Shown: positions 10,033-17,915 of the stretch, piece after piece
Position numbering within the stretch: the first letter of the stretch is position 1
Layout: every line of letters begins with the position of its first letter
DNA from: Streptomyces morookaense
GTDB taxonomy: Bacteria; Actinomycetota; Actinomycetes; Streptomycetales; Streptomycetaceae
Length of the DNA stretch: 50,119 nt
Direction: 5' to 3'
Assembly (NCBI RefSeq): GCF_013030945.1
Contig: NZ_JABBXF010000089.1
Coordinates: 1-50,119, forward strand
Program-made: the position numbers and the translations under genes
Notes under the pieces: generated by a model
What the model saw: the letters and a program-made list of their open reading frames with translations, nothing else
Database searches by the model: none
What the model was told of the DNA's origin: nothing

Positions 10033-10781
10033 AGCCGCTTGACCCCCTTCATCCCCTTCACTCCCTTGATCCCCTTGACCCGCCCCGGTTTGCGCACCGA
10101 GGTCAGCATGCCGCCGCTGCGCCTGCCGCCGAGGCTGCCGCCCCGGCCGCCGCGGAAGGCGCTGCGCAGTCCGCCGCGGAAGCCGCCGGTGGAGACCCGG
10201 AAGCTGCCTCCGGACATCCGCCCGTATCCGCCGTCGGTCGCGGTCGCGGTGACGGGCGTGCCGTCACCGGTGAGCGCGTCGCCCGCGGTGCGCCGGGCCA
10301 GCGCCATGATCACCGGCACGGTGAAGGGGGCGAGGAGCAGGTCGTAGAGCGCGGCGGTGAACACCAGCCCGGTCAGGCCCACATGGCGGGCGGCGGTGTC
10401 CCCGACGAGGGCGCCGACGCCCGCGTAGAGCAGGGTGGAGACGACGGCCGCGCCCGCCACGACGACCATCGGCAGGGTGGCCGAACGGAGCTGTCCGCTC
10501 TCGGGCTTGGCGAGGCCGACGAGGTAGCCGACGACGCACAGCACGAGGGCGTAGCGGCCGGTGGCGTGGTCGGCGGGCGGCGCGAGGTCGGCGAGCAGGC
10601 CGGCGCCGAAGCCGACGAGGGCGCCGGCGGTGTGCCCGTAGACCAGGCCGAGCCCGACGACGACGAGGAGCAGCAGGTCGGGGACGGCTCCGGGCAGATG
10701 CAGCCGGGCGAAGACGCTCACCTGCACGACGAGCGCCACCATCACGAGCACCGTCGAGAGCAGGATCCGGTTGAGACGCAT
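10029..10781 (-). CDS. mreD: Rod shape-determining protein MreD
   Basis: 250 residues. The first about 165 contain five to six hydrophobic helices with the MreD-type pattern (LPGAVPDLLLLVVVGLGLVYG, FGAGLLADLAPPADHATG). The protein is an integral membrane partner of MreC and MreB in the elongation complex. It is longer than typical MreD because of a basic, Gly/Arg/Ser-rich cytosolic tail (about residues 190-250) ending in KG-x repeats (KGIKGVKGMKGVK). The DNA under that tail is a run of AAGGGG-type 9-mers that resemble Shine-Dalgarno sequences. It starts 2 nt after the mreC stop, and its TGA overlaps the first GTG of the 92-bp array. Confidence 0.9.
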   Translation of the reverse strand: MRLNRILLSTVLVMVALVVQVSVFARLHLPGAVPDLLLLVVVGLGLVYGHTAGALVGFGAGLLADLAPPADHATGRYALVLCVVGYLVGLAKPESGQLRSATLPMVVVAGAAVVSTLLYAGVGALVGDTAARHVGLTGLVFTAALYDLLLAPFTVPVIMALARRTAGDALTGDGTPVTATATDGGYGRMSGGSFRVSTGGFRGGLRSAFRGGRGGSLGGRRSGGMLTSVRKPGRVKGIKGVKGMKGVKRL

Positions 10782-10783
10782 CG

Positions 10784-11728
10784 TCAGTCCTGGGGTCGGT
10801 CGCTCGGGGAGGCGGAGGGTGCGGGGGAAGCCGTGACGGTCACGGTGGGGGCGGGCTTGGGGGCTTCCGGCTTGGGCGGCAGGACGCTGTCGCGCGGGTC
10901 CTGGCGGGGCGGCTGGACGACGACGCCGACGAGGTCGAGCTTGCTGAAGCCGACGAAGGGGCGCACCTGGAGGGTGCGGGTCAGGCCGCCGCCGGAGGGC
11001 TCGACGCGGACGACCTCGCCGACGGGGACGCCGGGGACGAAGGGCCTGTCCCTGCTGGAGCCGAAGGTCACCAGGCGGTCGCCGCGGTGCACGGAGGCCT
11101 TGCCGTTGAGGAGTTCGACGCGCAGGGTGCTGTCGCCCTGGCCGTTGGCGAAGCCGAGTTCGCCGCTCTTCTCCATGCGGGTGCCGACGGTGAACTTGGG
11201 GTCGCTGGCGAGCAGCACGGTGGAGGTGGTGGGGGCGACGGTGGTGACACGGCCGACGAGGCCGTCGCCGTTGATGACGGTCATGTCGCGCCGGACGCCG
11301 TCGTTGCTGCCGATGTCGATGGTGACGGTCCAGGAGAAGCCCTGGGCCGCTCCTATGGCGATGACCTGGGCGCCCTTGATGCCGTACTGGCCGGCGCCCG
11401 CGGTCTTCAGCAGGCGGTCGAGGTCGCGGAGCCGGCCCTTGTTGCGGTCGTCGCCGGCGAGCCGCTGCTTGAGGGCGGTGTTCTCGCGCTCCAGGGCGGT
11501 GATGCGGCGGCTGCGGTCGCCTGAGTCCCGCACGGCGGCGAGGGCGTTGCCGACGGGGTCTACGGCGGCGGCGACCCCCTTCTCCACGGGGCCGAAGGCG
11601 GAGGCGGCGGCATGCCGGGCACCGTCGAGCGGGGACTGCTCACCGCCGCGGATGTCCACCGTGATCAGCGCGAACGCGATCGCGATCAACAGCACCAGCA
11701 GCAGCCGGCTCTCTCGTGTGTCCCTCAC
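10784..11728 (-). CDS. mreC: Rod shape-determining protein MreC
   Basis: About 314 residues. A short cytosolic leader (RDTRESR) and one membrane helix (LLLVLLIAIAFALITVDI) are followed by a coiled-coil stretch (ITALERENTALKQRL, about residues 75-105). The extracellular beta-barrel MreC domain comes next (VIAIGAAQGFSWTVTIDIGSNDGV, GLVGRV, FVPGVPVGEVVRV). The C-terminal about 40 residues are Pro/Ala/Thr-rich. MreC scaffolds the wall-elongation complex outside the membrane. The GTG at 11728 was preferred because it places the membrane helix near the N-terminus. A GTG at 11773 would add 15 residues (the start of the longer frame is MRVAERSDEKG); neither has a strong ribosome site at ideal spacing. 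Confidence 0.92.
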   Translation of the reverse strand: MRDTRESRLLLVLLIAIAFALITVDIRGGEQSPLDGARHAAASAFGPVEKGVAAAVDPVGNALAAVRDSGDRSRRITALERENTALKQRLAGDDRNKGRLRDLDRLLKTAGAGQYGIKGAQVIAIGAAQGFSWTVTIDIGSNDGVRRDMTVINGDGLVGRVTTVAPTTSTVLLASDPKFTVGTRMEKSGELGFANGQGDSTLRVELLNGKASVHRGDRLVTFGSSRDRPFVPGVPVGEVVRVEPSGGGLTRTLQVRPFVGFSKLDLVGVVVQPPRQDPRDSVLPPKPEAPKPAPTVTVTASPAPSASPSDRPQD

Positions 11729-11855
11729 GTGCGGCGGCGTGCCCTTCTCGTCGGACCGTTCCGCTACGCGCACGGACGGTCATCGGAAGCGTTCTGCCTG
11801 TATATCAGGTTGTTTCCCGGCGGCGGAGGTGCGCCGGGCGCCGCGGTGACCGCCA

Positions 11856-11878
11856 CCCGCCGCCGGACGGGCGGCGGG
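11856..11878 (-). terminator. GC-rich hairpin between mreB and mreC (possible attenuator)
   Basis: A perfect 9-bp stem CCCGCCGCC / GGCGGCGGG around a GGACG loop lies just downstream of the mreB stop. There is no U-tract, so it could lower read-through from mreB into mreC, stabilise the mreB mRNA 3' end, or do nothing. Confidence 0.4.
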
Positions 11879-11890
11879 CGGACCCCTGCG

Positions 11891-12922
11891 TCACCGCCGG
11901 GGCTGGGCGTCCAGGACCTGCTGCAGTGCCTCGAACTCCTCGACGCACTTGCCGGAGCCGAGGGCGACCGAGTCCAGCGGGTCCTCCGCGATGTGGATCG
12001 GCATGCCCGTCTCGCGACGCAGCCGCTCGTCCAGGCCGCGCAGCAGGGCACCTCCGCCGGTAAGAACGATGCCGCGGTCCATGACGTCACCCGACAGCTC
12101 GGGCGGGCACTTGTCGAGCGTGGTCTTGACGGCGTCGACGATGGAGTTGACCGGCTCCTCGATGGCCTTGCGGACCTCGGCCGCCGAGATCACCACGGTC
12201 TTGGGCAGGCCGCTGACCAGGTCGCGGCCGCGGATCTCGGTGTGCTCGTCCTGCTCGAGGTCGTACGCCGAGCCGATGGTGATCTTGATCTGCTCGGCGG
12301 TGCGCTCGCCGAGGAGGAGGCTGTACTCCTTCTTGATGTGCTGGATGATCGCGTTGTCCAGCTCGTCGCCCGCGACCCGGATGGACTGGGCCGTGACGAT
12401 GCCGCCGAGCGAGATGACCGCGACCTCGGTGGTGCCGCCGCCGATGTCGACGACCATGTTGCCGGTGGCCTCGTGGACGGGCAGGCCCGAGCCGATCGCC
12501 GCGGCCATCGGCTCCTCGATGATGTGCACCTGGCGGGCGCCGGCCTGGGTGGAGGCCTCGATCACGGCCCGGCGCTCGACCCCGGTGATGCCGGAGGGCA
12601 CACAGACCACCACACGCGGACGGGCCATCCAGCGACGCTTGTGGATCTTGAGGATGAAATAGCGGAGCATCCGCTCGGTGATCTCGAAGTCGGCGATCAC
12701 GCCGTCCTTGAGCGGACGGACGGCGACGATGTTCCCCGGGGTGCGGCCGATCATCTTCTTGGCCTCGGCGCCCACTGCGAGGATGCCGCCGGTGTTGGTG
12801 TTGATGGCGACGACAGACGGCTCGTTGAGGACGATCCCGCGGCCTCTGACGTACACCAGCGTGTTGGCGGTCCCGAGGTCGACAGCCATGTCACGGCCGA
12901 TGAACGACATATTGTTCCCCAT
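11891..12922 (-). CDS. mreB: Rod shape-determining protein MreB (bacterial actin)
   Basis: 343 residues, normal MreB length. Actin-fold nucleotide motifs are present: phosphate-1 DLGTANT near residue 15, phosphate-2 DIGGGTTEVAVIS near 165, and the adenosine motif LTGGGALLRGL near 290. The N-terminus MSFIGRDMAVDLG carries a short amphipathic start that can touch the membrane. MreB forms membrane-associated filaments. In Streptomyces it is dispensable for vegetative tip growth but needed for spore wall integrity (established). It is the first gene of the leftward mre operon. About 280 nt of non-coding sequence upstream probably hold its promoter. Confidence 0.97.
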   Translation of the reverse strand: MGNNMSFIGRDMAVDLGTANTLVYVRGRGIVLNEPSVVAINTNTGGILAVGAEAKKMIGRTPGNIVAVRPLKDGVIADFEITERMLRYFILKIHKRRWMARPRVVVCVPSGITGVERRAVIEASTQAGARQVHIIEEPMAAAIGSGLPVHEATGNMVVDIGGGTTEVAVISLGGIVTAQSIRVAGDELDNAIIQHIKKEYSLLLGERTAEQIKITIGSAYDLEQDEHTEIRGRDLVSGLPKTVVISAAEVRKAIEEPVNSIVDAVKTTLDKCPPELSGDVMDRGIVLTGGGALLRGLDERLRRETGMPIHIAEDPLDSVALGSGKCVEEFEALQQVLDAQPRR

Positions 12923-13137
12923 GAGGATACGTCTGGCCTTCCCAACTGGAGCGATTGCTTACTTGAGGTCGGCAGGTGGTGCGCTGCGGGCGCGGGAGCA
13001 CTTCATCGTAGTCTCGCGCGGCGGTGGGGCGCGGCGCGAGGGTTCCTCCGCCATTGTCGGCAGAACACAAGCCCGCCCCCGTAATGGTGACGTCGTGTCG
13101 GAGTGAGAGGTTCCCTCGTTCGCTCCGCATATGCCAG

Positions 13138-13166
13138 GGGGCGACCGAGAATTAATCGGTCGCCCC
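13138..13166 (-). terminator. Hairpin terminator downstream of ndk
   Basis: A perfect 11-bp stem GGGGCGACCGA / TCGGTCGCCCC with an AT-rich 7-nt loop (GAATTAA) lies about 40 nt past the ndk stop and separates ndk from the mreB promoter region. The rest of 12923-13206 has only short repeated TGATC motifs and no gene that I can support. Confidence 0.75.
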
Positions 13167-13206
13167 TGATCAGAATGGGTACATCTCTGATCGGCCTGAT
13201 CAGCTA

Positions 13207-13620
13207 TCAGACGAGGCCGGGAAAGAAAATCTTGATTTCCCGCTCCGCGGACTCCTCGGAGTCCGAGGCGTGGATGAGGTTCTCGCGGGTGATGGTGCCG
13301 AAGTCGCCACGGATCGAGCCGGGGGCCGCCGCGATCGGGTCCGTCGGGCCGGCCAGGGCGCGGACGCCCTCGATCACGCGCTCGCCCTCGACGACCATGG
13401 CCACGACCGGACCGGAGGACATGAAGCCCATCAGCGGCTCGTAGAAGTCGCGGCCCTCGTGCTCGGCGTAGTGCTGCTCCAGAGTGGCGCGGTCGAGGGT
13501 GCGCAGCTCCAGCGCGCCGATCGTCCAGCCCGCCTTGCGCTCGATCCGGCCGATGATCTCGCCGATCAGGCCACGCCGGACGGCGTCGGGCTTGAGGAGG
13601 ACGAGGGTGCGCTGGCTCAT
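13207..13620 (-). CDS. ndk: Nucleoside diphosphate kinase
   Basis: 137 residues, the usual length. It begins MSQRTLVLLKPDAVRRGLIGE with the conserved KPDAV motif. The catalytic phospho-His is H117 in NLIHASDS, preceded by GSIRGDFG. The enzyme transfers the gamma phosphate between nucleoside tri- and diphosphates in the cytosol. The ATG at 13620 was chosen because homology begins there and GGAGC (in CAAGGAGCCGCCCC) lies 8 nt upstream. It is monocistronic by appearance, with a hairpin terminator downstream and a repeat-containing spacer upstream. Confidence 0.97.
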   Translation of the reverse strand: MSQRTLVLLKPDAVRRGLIGEIIGRIERKAGWTIGALELRTLDRATLEQHYAEHEGRDFYEPLMGFMSSGPVVAMVVEGERVIEGVRALAGPTDPIAAAPGSIRGDFGTITRENLIHASDSEESAEREIKIFFPGLV

Positions 13621-13734
13621 GGGGCGGCTCCTTGCGATCAGGTGTGGTTGCCGCAGAGGGTACAGGGGTACCCGGCACCGTCGGTACCGGGTCCCTGACG
13701 GGGTCGCCGGCCGGATCCCTGCGCTGGTCGGGCC

Positions 13735-13812
13735 GTGGGCAGCTGCGGGCCCGTCCATGGCCGGTCGCGCAGTTCCCCGCGCCCCTTCGGGGCGCGGTAT
13801 CTGCGGTCGCAG
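13735..13812 (+). repeat. Dispersed intergenic repeat, copy A
   Basis: This copy contains GGCCGGTCGCGCAGTTCC followed by CGCGCCCCTTCGGGGCGCGG, a strong stem with a TTC-type loop. The same two-part pattern recurs at 17735-17815 and, inverted, at 21868-21955. It looks like a Streptomyces REP-like element. The whole 13621-13851 gap holds this element, plus an imperfect hairpin around 13669-13691, and no gene. Confidence 0.6.
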
Positions 13813-13851
13813 TGCAACTGCGGGCCGTTCGGGGCGCGGGCCGACCGCAGG

Positions 13852-14208
13852 TCACGCCGTCTCCGGCGCCGCCTCCTCGCTCATGCGCGCGAAGCGCGCC
13901 TTCGCCTCGTCGATCTTGCGGCCGAAATGGACCGAGCACCACCACAGGCCGGCGAAGACGATGCCGAGGATGAACATCACCGGGACCACGAAACCGCTCG
14001 CGATCAATGCGGCCTGCAGGGCCCAGCCCAGCTGTATCCCGCCGGGCCGGGTGATCATTCCGCAGAGCAGCACGCTCAGCACCATCGTGGTCCCGCAGAC
14101 CGCCCAGACCGTGGCCATGGACAGGCCCGGGTCCTTCATGGCCACCAGGCCGGCGAATCCGATGACGAAGAATTCACCGATCAGAGTGCTCGCGCACAGC
14201 GTCCGCAT
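13852..14208 (-). CDS. DUF4233 domain membrane protein
   Basis: 118 residues with four predicted membrane helices: about residues 7-25, 33-52, 60-75 and 75-93. A short charged C-terminus (KIDEAKARFARMSEEAAPE) follows. This small protein is regularly encoded next to folC in actinobacteria and annotated DUF4233; its function is unknown. Its ATG lies one base after the folC stop (TGA-G-ATG), with GAAG upstream, so it is translationally coupled to folC. A link to folate or glutamylation would be guilt by association only. Confidence 0.9.
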   Translation of the reverse strand: MRTLCASTLIGEFFVIGFAGLVAMKDPGLSMATVWAVCGTTMVLSVLLCGMITRPGGIQLGWALQAALIASGFVVPVMFILGIVFAGLWWCSVHFGRKIDEAKARFARMSEEAAPETA

Positions 14209-14209
14209 C

Positions 14210-15748
14210 TCACTTCCTTCCCAGGAGCAGCCGGGCCTCGCCGACCGTCATCACCGAGCCGGTCACCAGCACACCGGCGCCCGCGTACTCGTCCTCCTCC
14301 TCGGCGAGGGTGATCGCCGCCTCCAGGGCGTCGTCCAGGCGCGGCTCGACCTGCACCCGCTCGGCGCCGAAGACCTCCACCGCTATGGCGGCGAGCTCGT
14401 CGGCGTCCATGGCGCGCTGGGTGGAGTTGCAGGTGATGACGACCTCGGCGAAGACCGGCTCGAAGGCCTCCAGAAGGCCGCGCACGTCCTTGTCCGCGCT
14501 GGCGGCGACCACTCCGATGAGGCGGCTGAAGCCGAATGCCTCGCCCACCGCCTCGGCGGCTGCACGGGCACCCGCGGGGTTGTGCGCGGCGTCCAGCACC
14601 ACGGTGGGGCTGCGGCGCACCACTTCGAGCCGGCCCGGCGAGGTGACCGAGGCGAAGGCCCGGCGCACGGTGTCGAGGTCGAGCGTGCGGGCGTGCTCCG
14701 AGCCGATGCCGAAGAACGCCTCGACCGCGGCCAGCGCGACGGCGGCGTTGTGCGCCTGGTGCGCACCGTAGAGCGGGAGGAAGACCTCCGGGTAGTCCCC
14801 GCCGAGGCCGCGCAGCGTCAGCAGCTGACCGCCGACGGCGACCTCGCGGCCGGTGACGCCGAACTCCATGCCCTCGCGGGCCACCGTGGCGTCGACCTCG
14901 ACCGCGCGCTTGAGGAGCACCTGCGCCGCGTCCACCGGCTGCTGGGCGAGCACCACCGTGGCGTCGGGCTTGATGATCCCGCCCTTCTCCTGGGCGATCT
15001 CACCGGGCGTGGTGCCGAGCCGGTCGGTGTGGTCGAGGGCGATCGGGGTGACGACGGCGACCGTGCCGTCCACGACGTTCGTCGCGTCCCACGAGCCGCC
15101 CATGCCGACCTCGACGACCGCCACGTCCACCGGGGCGTCGGCGAAGGCCGCGTAGGCCATGCCGGTGAGCACCTCGAAGAAGGAGAGGCGGTGCTCCTCG
15201 CGCTCGTCGACCATCTGGATGTACGGCTGGATGTCGCGGTACGTCTCGATGAAACGCTCGGCCGCGATCGGTGCGCCGTCCAGGCTGATGCGCTCGGTCA
15301 CGGACTGGACGTGCGGGCTGGTGTAGCGGCCGGTGCGCAGGTCGAAGGCGGCCAGCAGGGCCTCGATCATGCGGGCGGTGCTGGTCTTGCCGTTGGTGCC
15401 GGTGATGTGGATCGAGGGGTAGGCGCGCTGCGGCTGGCCCAGGATGTCCATCAGCATCTCGATGCGCGACAGCGAGGGGTCGAGCTTGGTCTCGCCCCAG
15501 CGCCCCGCCAGCTCGGCCTCCACCTCGCGCAGCGCCCGGTCCACCTCCGGGTCCTCCGGGCGGGCCGGAACGGCGTCGCCCTGCGGGGGCCCTGACATGG
15601 TGCGCAGGGTGCGGCTGCCGGCCTCGATCACGGCCAGGTCGGGGTCGCGGTTCGTCTCGGCTTCCACGATTTCGGCAAACTCGCCGGCTTCGCCGGAGTT
15701 GCCGGATTCGTGATCACCGGTCTCGTCGTTCAGGGGGCGCTCGCTCAC
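14210..15748 (-). CDS. folC: Bifunctional folylpolyglutamate synthase / dihydrofolate synthase
   Basis: About 512 residues. The Mur-ligase-like core shows the P-loop HITGTNGKTSTARMIEA, the omega-loop region SPHVQSVTERI, VGMGGSWDATNV, the HTDRLG motif, and the C-terminal DAAHNPAGA. It ligates glutamate to dihydropteroate and adds polyglutamate tails to folates in the cytosol. The N-terminal about 75 residues are acidic and poorly conserved. The GTG at 15748 (SERPLNDETGD) gives this form. Later starts would also keep the domain intact, so the start is moderately certain. In S. coelicolor, as I recall, folC lies beside valS; here 6 kb of oppositely oriented genes separate them. Confidence 0.95.
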   Translation of the reverse strand: MSERPLNDETGDHESGNSGEAGEFAEIVEAETNRDPDLAVIEAGSRTLRTMSGPPQGDAVPARPEDPEVDRALREVEAELAGRWGETKLDPSLSRIEMLMDILGQPQRAYPSIHITGTNGKTSTARMIEALLAAFDLRTGRYTSPHVQSVTERISLDGAPIAAERFIETYRDIQPYIQMVDEREEHRLSFFEVLTGMAYAAFADAPVDVAVVEVGMGGSWDATNVVDGTVAVVTPIALDHTDRLGTTPGEIAQEKGGIIKPDATVVLAQQPVDAAQVLLKRAVEVDATVAREGMEFGVTGREVAVGGQLLTLRGLGGDYPEVFLPLYGAHQAHNAAVALAAVEAFFGIGSEHARTLDLDTVRRAFASVTSPGRLEVVRRSPTVVLDAAHNPAGARAAAEAVGEAFGFSRLIGVVAASADKDVRGLLEAFEPVFAEVVITCNSTQRAMDADELAAIAVEVFGAERVQVEPRLDDALEAAITLAEEEDEYAGAGVLVTGSVMTVGEARLLLGRK

Positions 15749-15813
15749 GCCGACCAGTCTACGGAGCCGCACCGACAGACCCGGCAAGGGCCGTTCCCGG
15801 AGCCGTCCAAGCG

Positions 15814-15850
15814 GAGCGGAGTACTCCGGAATGCCCTAGGTTTTTGTCCG
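15814..15850 (+). promoter_or_regulatory. Putative leaderless promoter and operator of the histidine kinase gene
   Basis: A TAGGTT -10 candidate (15837-15842) lies 7 nt before the kinase GTG at 15850, and no ribosome site is present, which suggests a leaderless mRNA. A perfect 12-bp palindrome CGGAGTACTCCG (15817-15828) covers the -35 to spacer area and could be an operator, possibly for the cognate regulator. Confidence 0.45.
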
Positions 15851-17007
15851 TGGATGAGGAGAAAAGTCCACGCGGCTGCGCCCCGCACGGCTGCGAACAC
15901 CGGGACCGCCTGCAGGCGGTCCTGGAAGCGCTGCCCTCCGGAGCGCTCCTGCAGAGCCCGGAGGACGAGGTGCTGGCCGTCAACCGGCAGCTCGTCGAGA
16001 TGTTCGACCTGGAGGGCAGGGCCGACCTCTCCGCCGGCGCTTCCATGCGGCCGCTCGTCCCCCTCGTCCGGGCCTTCTTCACCGCCGACTTCTCCGGCCC
16101 GCGCACCCCCGGCGAGATCCTCGCCCGCCGGCACGTCCACCGGGCCGCCGAGATCCCCCTCGTCGACGGACGCATCGTCCGCCGCCAGGTCGAGCCGCTG
16201 CGCAAGGGCGGGGAGTACCTCGGCGCGATGTGGCTTTTCACGGACATCACGGAGCTCAAACGCCGCGAGCACGACGCCGAGCGCGACAACGCCGAGCTCA
16301 CCGAGCTGGCCCGGCAGCGCAACTCCTTCACCGCCGCCGCCTCGCACGAGCTGCGCACCCCGCTCTCCTCCATCCTCAGCTTCTGCGACCTGCTGCGGGA
16401 CCCGAACTTCGGCGAGCTCTCCGACGAGCAGTCCGCGCTGCTCGACGCCGTCCACCGCAACGCCGACCGGATGCAGCGCGTCATCGCCGACCTGCTGCTC
16501 ACCACCCGGATGCGGGCCACCGGACCGGAGCTGGAGTTCGGGCCCGTCGACGTGCCCGCGATGCTGCAGGACGCGGTCCTGGACCACATGGCCCGGAGCA
16601 CGCGCAGCGCCTCCCCCGTCTTCACCGTCCTGGACTGCACGCCCGGCCCCGTCCTGCGCGGCGACCGGCACCGGCTCCAGCACGTGCTGGGCAACCTGCT
16701 GGAGAACGCGGCCAAATTCACCCCGCCCGGCGGCCGGATCACCGTCACGGCGGCACCGCACGGCGACCACTGGCGGATCGAGGTCGCCGACACCGGCATC
16801 GGCATCCCCGAGGCCTCCCGCGAGGAGATCTTCAACGGCTTCGCCCGGGCGGCCAACGCCCGGAGCGGCGACTACCCGGGCACCGGGCTGGGCCTGGCGA
16901 TCAGCCGGACGGTCGTGGAGCAGCACGGCGGCACGCTGACCGCCGGGGGCCGCGAGGGCGAGGGCGCGGTCTTCACCATCCGGCTGCCCGCCGGGGGGCC
17001 GGAATGA
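15850..17007 (+). CDS. Cytosolic PAS-type sensor histidine kinase
   Basis: 385 residues with no membrane segment. A PAS-like sensor region (residues about 15-135: EALPSGALLQSPEDEVLAVN ... GAMWLFTDITELK) is followed by a HisKA domain with the H-box ASHELRTPLSS. The HATPase domain then shows the N-box NLLENAAKF, G1 DTGIGIP and G2 GTGLGLAIS. It should autophosphorylate on the H-box His and pass phosphate to the response regulator, whose ATG overlaps this stop (ATGA). The GTG at 15850 fits a leaderless start; a TTG two codons upstream is the alternative. A cytosolic PAS sensor suggests redox, ligand or energy sensing (inference). Confidence 0.93.
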   Translation: MDEEKSPRGCAPHGCEHRDRLQAVLEALPSGALLQSPEDEVLAVNRQLVEMFDLEGRADLSAGASMRPLVPLVRAFFTADFSGPRTPGEILARRHVHRAAEIPLVDGRIVRRQVEPLRKGGEYLGAMWLFTDITELKRREHDAERDNAELTELARQRNSFTAAASHELRTPLSSILSFCDLLRDPNFGELSDEQSALLDAVHRNADRMQRVIADLLLTTRMRATGPELEFGPVDVPAMLQDAVLDHMARSTRSASPVFTVLDCTPGPVLRGDRHRLQHVLGNLLENAAKFTPPGGRITVTAAPHGDHWRIEVADTGIGIPEASREEIFNGFARAANARSGDYPGTGLGLAISRTVVEQHGGTLTAGGREGEGAVFTIRLPAGGPE

Positions 17008-17690
17008 CCCGGGTGCTCGTCGTCGAGGACGACCCCGACCTCGCGCTCGCGCTGCGCACCCTCCTGACGCGAGCCGGGTACGAGGTCCTCCATGCCGACA
17101 ACGGGCGCGAGGGGCTGCGCCTGCTCTTCGCCGAGCGGCCCGCGCTGCTGCTCCTCGACATCGGCCTGCCCGAGCTCGACGGCTGGCAGGTGCTGGAGCG
17201 CACCCGGGACATGAGCGACCTGCCCGTCCTGCTGCTGACCGCCCGGGGCGCCGAGAGCGACCGGGTGCGCGGTCTGCGGGCCGGGGCGGACGACTACCTG
17301 CCGAAGCCGTTCGGCAACGACGAGCTGCTGGCCCGGGTCGAGGCGCTGCTGCGGCGCAGCGCGCCCGCCGCCGGCTGGGCCGGCGACTCCTTCGGCGAGG
17401 ACGGGCTGCGGCTGGTGCCGGAACGCCGTTCGGCGGTGTGGCAGGGCCAGGAGGCGCGGCTCAGCGACATCGAATACCGGCTGCTGCAACTGCTCGTCCG
17501 CAACCGGGGGCGGGTGATCACGACGGACCAGCTGCTGGACCGGGTCTGGGACGACCCGGAGGGGACGGGGCGGGAGCGGGTGAAGTTCGCCGTGATGCGG
17601 TTGCGGCGCAAGTTGCGCCAGGCGGCCGGGGATGAGGCCGCTGATCCGCTGGAGGCGGTTCGGGGGCTGGGGTACCGGTACCGGGGGTGA
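17004..17690 (+). CDS. OmpR/PhoB family response regulator
   Basis: 228 residues. The receiver domain (1-115) has the acidic pocket EDD, the phospho-acceptor Asp in LLLLDIGLPELDGWQ, a Thr in LLLTARG and Lys in YLPKPF. The C-terminal winged-helix domain (about 130-228) ends with GRVITTDQLLDRVWDD and VKFAVMRLRRKLR, the recognition-helix region. It is translationally coupled to the kinase. The five-gene block downstream is co-oriented, so the epimerase and glycosyltransferase genes are candidate targets (inference). Confidence 0.95.
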   Translation: MTRVLVVEDDPDLALALRTLLTRAGYEVLHADNGREGLRLLFAERPALLLLDIGLPELDGWQVLERTRDMSDLPVLLLTARGAESDRVRGLRAGADDYLPKPFGNDELLARVEALLRRSAPAAGWAGDSFGEDGLRLVPERRSAVWQGQEARLSDIEYRLLQLLVRNRGRVITTDQLLDRVWDDPEGTGRERVKFAVMRLRRKLRQAAGDEAADPLEAVRGLGYRYRG

Positions 17691-17695
17691 CCTCC

Positions 17696-17822
17696 GGGGG
17701 CTTCGCCCCCCTGGGCCCGGTTGTTCTGGTGCGGGTCCGTCGTGGCTGGTCGCGCCCACGCGGCGGAGCCGCATGACGTAACAGCCCCGCGCCCCTTACG
17801 GGGCGCGGGAAATCCAATCGCT
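17696..17822 (+). repeat. Dispersed intergenic repeat, copy B, with hairpin terminator of the two-component operon
   Basis: A GGGGGCTTCGCCCCC hairpin just after the regulator stop (about 17697-17712) should terminate the operon. It is followed by GTGGCTGGTCGCGCCCACG and CGCGCCCCTTACGGGGCGCG, matching copies A and C. The rest of the spacer up to 17915 holds the ribosome site of the epimerase gene and no other gene. Confidence 0.6.
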
Positions 17823-17915
17823 ACCGTCCCGCAACCGAAGCTCATCCGCCCCCGCAACCGTCGCCCCGCAGGCTCTGGAGCTGTCACCGCCCCCGTCAGC
17901 CCCAGGAGCTCCCGT

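Noticed and set aside
7111..10347. A 1078-codon plus-strand frame running through pbp2 and the repeat array
   Set aside because: It is antisense to pbp2 and gains its length from the stop-free repeats; no domain and no ribosome site.
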